Shown piece after piece: positions 19,670 to 26,001 of a stretch of DNA of 26,001 bases. The notes beneath the pieces were generated by a model. It ran no database searches, had not been told where the DNA came from, and saw only the letters and a program-made list of their open reading frames with translations. Numbering within the stretch: position 1 is the stretch's first letter; each line of letters begins with the position of its first letter. A program made the translations under genes and the position numbers. The stretch spans positions 1-26,001 of the forward strand of contig FLMG01003652.1 in the NCBI GenBank assembly GCA_900088475.1, given 5' to 3'. This DNA is from Hyphochytrium catenoides. Taxonomy: Eukaryota > Sar > Hyphochytriomycetes > Hyphochytriales > Hyphochytriaceae.

Positions 19670-20926
19670 CGTTCGTTGAGATACACGTCGCGTCAGCGGT
19701 GACTGGTTGTTAGACTAATAATAAGACAGATATTGGAGTGAGATGCATGAAGATTGAGGATACGAAGGAGAAAAGGGAAGAGGAAGAGCGAGAAAGACAC
19801 GGAGAGACGATGGAAGAGAAAGAACGAGGAGGAGGAAAATAGACAGCGAATCACAGCCAGAAAGCCTGTTCGATGCTCCTATTCTCACAGAGGAAGGCTC
19901 TCCAGATCCATGACCTGTATCTTTTGTGGAAACATTCACACAGGTGGACCGTAAGATAGACGGGGAAGATTTCATATATTTCAATACTTACGGCTGAAGT
20001 TTATTTTTATCTAGGAACTGCTCTTCAAGGATTCTGGTGTTGTACCTGCGTGGTGGAGATTGTGCGCTGTCTATTTTTCCATAGATAAGGTCTGTAGAGC
20101 GTGAGATCTCTAAGACAGAGCTTGATGATTCCAACCTCTATCCAAGGTTACGCTCTCTTTTCTTCTGTCTGTTGGCGCTCTGTCTCGTAAGAAAGAAATT
20201 GCTATGTACAAAGAGAAGAATTATTCAACACATGATAAAGGGCAAAGGAAATGAAAGGGCTAAATCCAATAAATTTCGACGGAGTATTGTGTCTCTATTC
20301 CTCTTCTCTTTTCCTCCACTACAGCCATTCTATTAGGCCAGGGAGCACTCTGTCTCGGGAAATTTATGAAAGCTTTGCCGGTCCATAGCTTTTACGGTAT
20401 TCGTAATCTCTTACAGATGATTGCAGTCAGCCTCAAGATGAAGATCCCACAGAAAATCTTTAAGAGAGAAACAGAGCAGAAGGAAGGAAGGTAGAGGACG
20501 TGGGGACGAAGGATGGGTGGGCACGGTCTCCTACACCCCCCCACCGCAAGGTAGGGGGTGAGAACCAGTACTCTAAGATCTGCAGTTATAGGAGGACGGC
20601 AGGCCAAACAACAGCAGCTCACTGACACACACTCATCTAGCACCATAGGTAGTAACAGCAAACGCACCTTGTAGCCAAGCTCAGTAGGTCTACCGCGATA
20701 TGTGTCTCCTTCCCTCCTCCATTAGCACAGCGTCTGGTACCCAGCGGCGAAAGCGAGATATCTCACAGCTAAAGTTGCTGGAAGTGAGCAAGGCGTAGCG
20801 CTGCGATTCGCTCCTTACCTCCGCGACCCCGCGCGCTCACTAAGGCTTTCTCCTTTGGGTGGAGGTGACTGCTCCAAGTAGAAGACTCTGCCCTCCTCGC
20901 ACAACCTAGCGGAGTGCCGGGAAGCA

Positions 20927-22283
20927 ATGATGGGGGATCTCTGCTGCACGGAGAGTCTGGACGCTGACTTCGACATGGAAGAGGAGCTGCACAATCCTCA
21001 TCGGCCAAGGCCACCTCATGACTTCCCTCCTATGGATCTGGATGAAGTGCACGACAGAATCAAAGTTATGGCCTCAAGGTCCCAGATGTGTCTTCCCGAC
21101 CCACAATACATCGAAGTCTGCCAACGAGGCAATGGAATGACTCCGGAATGGAGACGCAAAATCTGGACGTATTTATTGGAGGTAACGATCTGCTTCTGAT
21201 GCCATAGAATAGCGGCAAAAAACTGACTCTGGATATCTCTCACAGGTCACGCTTGACTTCAGCTACACTGTTGAAACAGCAGCAGCAGCTATCAACCTAG
21301 TTGACCGATATCTCTCCAAGGTTCCTTGCAGTAAGGTGGTGGTCCAGCTGGCCTCAATTGCAGCCCTCCTTATAGCGTCCAAGGCGAGGGAATCTCGTCC
21401 TATGCAGCTGGTAAGTCAAACTGATAGCCTTTCATCGCCATAGGCAGTCAAACTAACCCTCTCTCTACTTGCTACCAGCTTCAGTTAGAGTCATACTGCG
21501 AATACGTCTTCAGTGCTGCAGATATCAAGGCCATGGAATTGGACATGATCTCAACGCTATCTTGGGACCTGAATTCAATACTTCCGCAGGAATTTCTCCA
21601 CCATTTTATGTACCTTCTTCCTGCTTCGATGGACCCAACGCGCTGTAGGGAATACGGAGAAACAGTTCTAGAGTACATTCTCGGCGGTAGGTCACACTTT
21701 ATTGTACCGTCGGCCAGAGCTCATTAACTTACTCGGGCATTCCTGTACAGACTATTCATTTTTGCGGTATTCGGCGCCAGTTGTAGCTGCGTCAAGCATC
21801 CTTACCACTGTGAGTCTGATCTCCAGGACCCAAATCGAGAAAGCTAATAGCGAAAAGGAAATCTACGCCATTCTAGCTGACCTCGGCTTTGACATGAAGG
21901 CCATACGCCAATGCAGTCTTAATGTCAACGACTTTCTTGGGAGGGAATACCGCGATTTTCTCGAGGGGTTCGTTCAGCTCAGGGCTGAGAGTCCAACCTC
22001 TGTCACGGCTATCTTGGCGCGTGATTTCGAGGTCATCACGGACATCAAGTCTACATTTGACAGCCCTCGTGCATTTACGGAGAAGTTTGTTGAGAGGTGT
22101 GATGCTGGTCCACCAAAGGTGGTTTTTCCTACACCTCTGTCCGACGCAAAGGTATCGTGTGCAAAGATCTCTGAGATCTTGACATCGACACCCTTGCAAA
22201 AGGGCCACCACCGTTCCCCATGTACTGTCACCGACGTGCAGCTTCCGCCTACGAAGCGCATGCGACATGCGGCGACGGTCTGA
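20927..22283 (+). CDS. D-type-like cyclin (386 aa) with N-terminal LxCxE motif
   Basis: Regulatory subunit for a G1-type cyclin-dependent kinase. The exons are 20927-21181, 21246-21410, 21479-21686 and 21751-22283, with three introns of 64-68 bp, all GT...AG and frame-keeping. Residues 5-9 read LCCTE, the LxCxE retinoblastoma-binding motif that sits at the N-terminus of animal and plant D cyclins. The cyclin box (about 55-195) has EWRRKIWTYLLEVTLDF, INLVDRYLSKVP, IAALLIASKARESRP and AADIKAMELDMISTLSWDLN. The Lys of ASK and the Glu of MEL are the Cdk-contacting pair known in cyclins. The usual Trp of the WLxEV motif is Tyr (TYLLEV). A C-terminal cyclin fold starts at DYSFLRYSAPVVAASSIL. The tail has TP/SP-type sites and ends with a basic PTKRMRH stretch that may be a nuclear signal. 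The first ATG of an ATGATG pair is used. Family secure; D class is well supported by LxCxE and overall box similarity. Confidence 0.92.
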
Positions 22284-23178
22284 GCCCAGTTAGGTAATAG
22301 TGTTGCTTGTGAATATTTATTGAGCTAGAGTAGCAGCCGATCACCCAGGCGTGAGTGTGCTACTACTGGCAGACTCTTCGATGTTGACCTTGTCGTCTAT
22401 CAGAGCTTTTTTAGGCTTAATCTTCCAATACAATCCAAAACACCTTTAGAAAAGAAGAAACCCTTAAGAGGAGTGAACTTGTAGCGCTTTCCTTTTTATA
22501 AATATTCGCGTAGCGCGTACAATCCCAGAACACCGGGTCTGTAAGGACTTTCCGTCAGTGAGCGGTACTGTTAGGATCAAAGACTTGGGCTCCTTTTGGC
22601 CTTAGATTGCACCTTTTCCGTCGTGGTGCACCCTGAGAAAGTGGCGCCAGCATAAGTGTCCAGTTTACGGCAAAGATTCGTCATCCGCACCTCCATCATC
22701 CCATCACCAGTGGTCACCCCTGCCCTACCCCTCTCAGCCAATCAGAAGCCAGCTCCTTTGGCCTTGTCCAATGGGAAGTGAGAATGGGTTTGGTCAAGAG
22801 ATCTTTGTTGTACATTCTTGCTCAGTAATCAGCGAATATATCACTTTATGATCTACATGTTGAAGTTGAAAATAGAAGAAGTGGAACCACCTCGAGTTCG
22901 GACCTTTCTGATTTGGAACGGACAAATGTCCTGGGGGAGACTTGAGTTGGGCGAACACAGAAGGCAAAAGAGGCGATCTTTTTGCAGTCTGTTGAGTTCA
23001 CACAGCTTGGAGCCTCAATGTTCTGCTGTTTGCTGTGCAGTGATCGCCAGATAATCAATCCTAGGCGCTATTGCAAACGAAAGCGTCTCAGAAAAGTTCC
23101 ACCAGATTACCGAGCGGGGCAGATTACGCCGAAAGAGACTGAGATGCTTGGGCAAACTGGCGATCTACGTAGGATTGG
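22284..23178. other. Intergenic region upstream of the DUF72 gene
   Basis: No supported gene. Small frames at 22818-23054 and 22982-23209 (+) show no recognisable motif. The stretch probably holds the cyclin 3' UTR and the DUF72 promoter, including two CCAAT boxes listed separately. Confidence 0.4.
22738..22772 (+). promoter_or_regulatory. Paired CCAAT boxes
   Basis: Two CCAAT pentamers in the same orientation lie at 22738-22742 (CAGCCAATCAGAA, an extended NF-Y-like match) and 22768-22772 (GTCCAATGGG), 30 bp (about three helical turns) apart. They sit about 400 bp before the DUF72 start codon. A promoter role is inferred from context. Confidence 0.4.
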
Positions 23179-24756
23179 ATGTACAGGATCAGCAGATACT
23201 CAAGCTTAAAAGTGAGATTGCGTAAGTCGCTAGAGAGTGTAGCATTTAGCCCAGGGGCCTCTCCCATTGCTTCATCCTTCCCGCTTTACAAGTGTGACTC
23301 GTATCCGTCGGCAATGGTCACTCAAACAAGATCTAGAGCGCAGAGTGGGAGCGCAACTGCCAAGTTGTTTGGTCCAACTGCTTCATCAACAACCCCAAAG
23401 TTCTCCGCATATGCTATGAAGACCGCTAGTGGCACGGTTACCGACATGCCCTCCTCCAGAAATAAAAAGCGGAAAAGCTCTGCCGTTGCCATTCATGATG
23501 AAGCATCGCGACGAATGTCGCAAAAGGGAGTAGTCTCACAATGTGGTCCACCCGTGCTAGAACCAAGGAAGAAGATGCTAAAGACTGACAGTAAACCGGA
23601 TTCCGTGACACGACCGACTAAGAGTAAGCCAGAGGCGGCCCGTGGCAGAAAGAAGGGCTCACAATTCAAGATGGAGGGTGGCAAGAAGCAGCTTTTTGCG
23701 CGCAGAGTCCGTTGCTATGGGAATGACTTAGTTCGTTTAGGTGCTAGTGGGTACACCTACTCACACTGGCGGCACAGTTTCTATGGAGAGAAGAAGAACA
23801 TGAAGAATCCTCTTGAATATTATGGCATGGAATTCGATGCGGTCGAGCTCAACACCACCTTCTATAGGGTACCCGACGTAAAGATGTGGCTAGGGTGGAG
23901 AGAGCAAGCGTCCAAACTGCGACCATCCTTTATATTTGCTGTCAAGGCGCATCAGTTTTTCACCCACATGAAGCGCTTGAAAGTGGATGAACAGTTCAAG
24001 GAGCGGTGGGCGGTCTTCTGGGAGCGATGTCAGCTGCTAGGGCCGCATTTGGGACCGGTGCTTTTCCAATTGCCACCGACTGCCATGTACTCGCTGGAGC
24101 GTCTGCAGGCCCTGGCTGCACTACTGCCTCCAGAGGGTCGTTTTGCCTTTGAATTCCGGCATCGTAGCTGGTTTTGTCTGGAGTGCATGGAGTTCATCAA
24201 GAAGCAAAACTGGTGCATGGCGATGATACATGTCACAGCAACTCCTGAGAAGCAGTGGGTCAAGTCTTTATCCAACGGCTGGCATCCAGATGTGTCCATT
24301 TATGAGGGCTGCGATTGGGGTGCATATATCAGGCTCCATGGTACTAAGGGTCAGTATATTGGCCGCTACACAGAAGCCGATATTGAGTTATTAGCTGATC
24401 GAATTAGCCGTTGGACTAGTCCTTCCAGCACGAGAAAGACAGTTTACGTGATGTGCAACAATACGGATGATGGGGACCCTCCCAGTGCTATTGCTGATCT
24501 CAGAGCTCTGGCAGAAGCTCTGCGCCGGAGAAAAATCCTCAGGTCACCGAGTTCAATAGAGAGCGGCCCCCAGGAAGTAAAACGAGACGAGGGTCATGTG
24601 TCCCTAAAGACCGAGCCAACGGCAGAAGATTCAAAGGTTAAGGTGAAGCCAACCAAAAATGCCCCATCTAGTTCTGCATCATCAGGGCAGCAAGTTGAGC
24701 GCTTGGTCGTCGTCAAGACAGAGGTTATAGGTGGGGCCCTTCCCCCAGAAAGTTGA
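23179..24756 (+). CDS. DUF72 (YecE/COG1801-like) protein with lysine-rich N-terminal extension
   Basis: Intronless frame of 525 codons. Residues about 177-450 form a complete DUF72 domain, a TIM-barrel family of unknown biochemical function. The hallmarks in order are LGASGYTYSHWR, FDAVELNTTFYRVP, FIFAVKAHQFFTHMK, GPVLFQLPP, FAFEFRHRSW, AYIRLHG and VYVMCNNTDDGDPPSAIADL. Bacterial members are about 240-290 residues, so there are extra flanks of about 175 residues (N) and 75 (C). The N-terminal flank has a basic patch RNKKRKSS near residue 95, a likely nuclear signal, and other Lys/Arg clusters. The C-terminal tail contains LKTEP and VKTEV, both fitting the psi-K-x-E SUMO consensus. ATG 23179 opens a basic, Ser-rich stretch that could act as a mitochondrial signal; ATG 23314 (MVTQTRSRAQ) is an alternative start. 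The family is firm; localisation and role are unknown. Confidence 0.94.
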   Translation: MYRISRYSSLKVRLRKSLESVAFSPGASPIASSFPLYKCDSYPSAMVTQTRSRAQSGSATAKLFGPTASSTTPKFSAYAMKTASGTVTDMPSSRNKKRKSSAVAIHDEASRRMSQKGVVSQCGPPVLEPRKKMLKTDSKPDSVTRPTKSKPEAARGRKKGSQFKMEGGKKQLFARRVRCYGNDLVRLGASGYTYSHWRHSFYGEKKNMKNPLEYYGMEFDAVELNTTFYRVPDVKMWLGWREQASKLRPSFIFAVKAHQFFTHMKRLKVDEQFKERWAVFWERCQLLGPHLGPVLFQLPPTAMYSLERLQALAALLPPEGRFAFEFRHRSWFCLECMEFIKKQNWCMAMIHVTATPEKQWVKSLSNGWHPDVSIYEGCDWGAYIRLHGTKGQYIGRYTEADIELLADRISRWTSPSSTRKTVYVMCNNTDDGDPPSAIADLRALAEALRRRKILRSPSSIESGPQEVKRDEGHVSLKTEPTAEDSKVKVKPTKNAPSSSASSGQQVERLVVVKTEVIGGALPPES

Positions 24757-25958
24757 CCGCCACCATCAGCTTCCTACTTTTCCGGTTCAGGACCTGTGCA
24801 CAGTATTCGGATTCCTCATCAGTTCCTTTGGCCTAGCATCATCAACATGTTCCAAAGGCCTACACTAGTAACACTTCTACTGTGCAAAATGGAGAGTTCA
24901 CTCTTCTAGGACTTCTAAGATTTTGAAAGAACTCCTTCTATATTAGTGTTGGTGAAAGATTGCCACCACTTTGCAGAAGAGAGACAGTCAAGCTCAAAAG
25001 CTACTCCATCTCCTGTCGTCATTCGTTCTGTGTGATACCTTGTCGACAACAACAGGGAATGGGATCAGAACCAACAGCATTCTTATGACTTCTTGACCGA
25101 CTCTCTTACGAATTTTCTGCTCAGCAGCAGTAGCCAGTCATGAGCTTCCCGCCATCATAATAGATGGACCATGCGGAAATAACCGATAATACTTTCATAG
25201 AGCGCATTGGCCGTACAGGGCTTGGTCAGTGGCTATGGCAATGCATCCTCTATGTTCTAGAAGAGATTCTGTAAGCTCAAAAGTGTGAAAGGTCAAGAGC
25301 TCCTCGTCTCATTCAGACGCCAGCCCAAAGATGTGACGAGCCGACCACATCGACCATGTTGATTGGCAAGCCCACCGGCTGCGCTCTCCAAAAAATAGGA
25401 ACAAAAATTTTGCTGGTAGGATGATAGCGCATGAGGCAAGCATATTGAAATGATCGCAGCCGGAATTGGGCCTAAGTAGCTTCTAGTCCCGTCGGACTAT
25501 CGGCGGTAGACAGACCGCGAAACCATCATGGATGGCCTTTGCTATAGAAAAGGACAATAACGACAGAGCTTTTTTGTCTGCAGGATAGTGGAGACAAGAG
25601 ACATAATGGCTGTGGATCACTCACTGCCCTACTAGCCAGCAGTGAAGGAGATCCAAAGTTCTGACCAAAGTCTCTACAATGGAAGTCGCAGTCTCTGCCC
25701 ACCTCCTTCCTGCAAACAGATGGAGAAGGGAGTGTTCTATCTTCCGCATCCTCACACCCTGGCGCCTGGCGCCTCACCTTCCCAAGATACGCCGTGTCGT
25801 GTGGAGTACGACGTCGTACAGCTTCATGGGGAAGTCTAGTACACAATTAAATTGGATCTAGCTTGGTTTACCTCAGACCACCCCCTGAGCAAGCAAAAAT
25901 GCTACCAGATTATGGGACCCATTTGGGGTTTATGTAGAGGCGCCGCACTGGTGTTCAA
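24757..25958. other. Intergenic region between DUF72 and U2 snRNA
   Basis: No supported gene. It should contain the DUF72 3' UTR and, near its right end, the U2 snRNA promoter (a proximal sequence element is expected 50-70 bases upstream of the RNA start). I cannot name that element without related genes to align. A tandem 7-mer, GGCGCCTGGCGCCT, sits near 25761. Confidence 0.35.
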
Positions 25959-26001
25959 ATCGTACGTTCTCGGCCTTTTGGCTAAGATCAAGTGTAGTAT
26001 C
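25959..26001 (+). ncRNA. U2 spliceosomal snRNA, 5' end (truncated by window edge)
   Basis: The bases from about 25966 to the end, TTCTCGGCCTTTTGGCTAAG followed by ATCAAGTGTAGTATC, match the nearly invariant 5' stem-loop I region of U2 snRNA and the sequence leading to the branch-point recognition region. U2 pairs with intron branch points in the spliceosome. The RNA start is placed at ATCG (25959) because U2 usually begins with AU; it could be a few bases off. The branch-point recognition sequence and the Sm site lie beyond the window. Strand and identity are clear because this motif is highly conserved. Confidence 0.93.

Larger units (their letters stand above)
15598..20926. other. Long gene-poor stretch (about 5.3 kb)
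   Basis: No frame here shows a domain, a conserved motif or a coherent exon chain. Open frames are short (mostly 60-113 codons) and on both strands; the largest, 18618-18959 (+), starts with GTG and is unrecognised. The plus-strand frame that continues from 15007 to 16026 is mainly the antisense shadow of the zinc-finger repeats. Noted inside are a telomere-like 16-mer (18871-18886), a small direct repeat (18201-18244) and purine-rich tracts (19563-19669, 19751-19847). Non-coding RNA genes or fast-evolving orphan genes could be hidden here. Confidence 0.45.

Noticed and set aside
25526-25846. 106-codon minus-strand frame near the right end
   Set aside because: Arg/Pro/Ser-rich with no motif, and it overlaps other frames of equal quality in the U2 upstream region.
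25940-25965. TTCAAATC resembling a tRNA B box
   Set aside because: There is no matching A box or cloverleaf, and the sequence is the upstream edge of the U2 snRNA gene.

Overview
This is a piece of a eukaryotic nuclear genome. Nearly every recognisable gene is split by short GT...AG introns (mostly 55-210 bp), and the last 43 bases are the 5' end of a U2 spliceosomal snRNA gene. The organism very probably makes motile cilia or flagella, because a subunit of the dynein regulatory complex (DRC12/CCDC153 type) is present. A WRKY19-like zinc-finger repeat protein and a DUF72 protein fit a stramenopile or another algal or protist lineage better than an animal. I cannot fix the species from the sequence. 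GC content looks close to even.

Layout. 39-753 (+): 3' part of an archease gene (tRNA ligase cofactor). 754-2876: sparse, with two weak small-protein candidates facing tail to tail (a membrane peptide, + strand, and a secreted peptide, - strand). 2877-4200 (+): seven-exon mitochondrial carrier. 4398-4691 (-): small acidic protein with a duplicated DEEW motif. 4692-7053: no gene found, but it holds a 0.4 kb near-perfect inverted repeat (6103-6509). 7054-12250 (-): large C-terminal-motor kinesin (kinesin-14), at least 14 exons. 12251-13137: divergent intergenic region with a 40-bp tandem duplication. 13138-14008 (+): DRC12-like axonemal coiled-coil protein. 14161-15597 (-): zinc-finger repeat protein with a metal-sensor-like Cys tail. 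15598-20926: about 5.3 kb with no gene I can support. 20927-22283 (+): D-type-like cyclin with an LxCxE motif. 23179-24756 (+): DUF72 protein. 25959-26001 (+): start of U2 snRNA.

The genes do not form a pathway. The closest functional pairing is kinesin-14 with DRC12 (microtubule and axoneme), which are transcribed divergently from about 0.9 kb of shared upstream DNA. All exon joins were worked out by eye from reading frame, GT/AG sites and family similarity. Joins marked as uncertain need transcript data.
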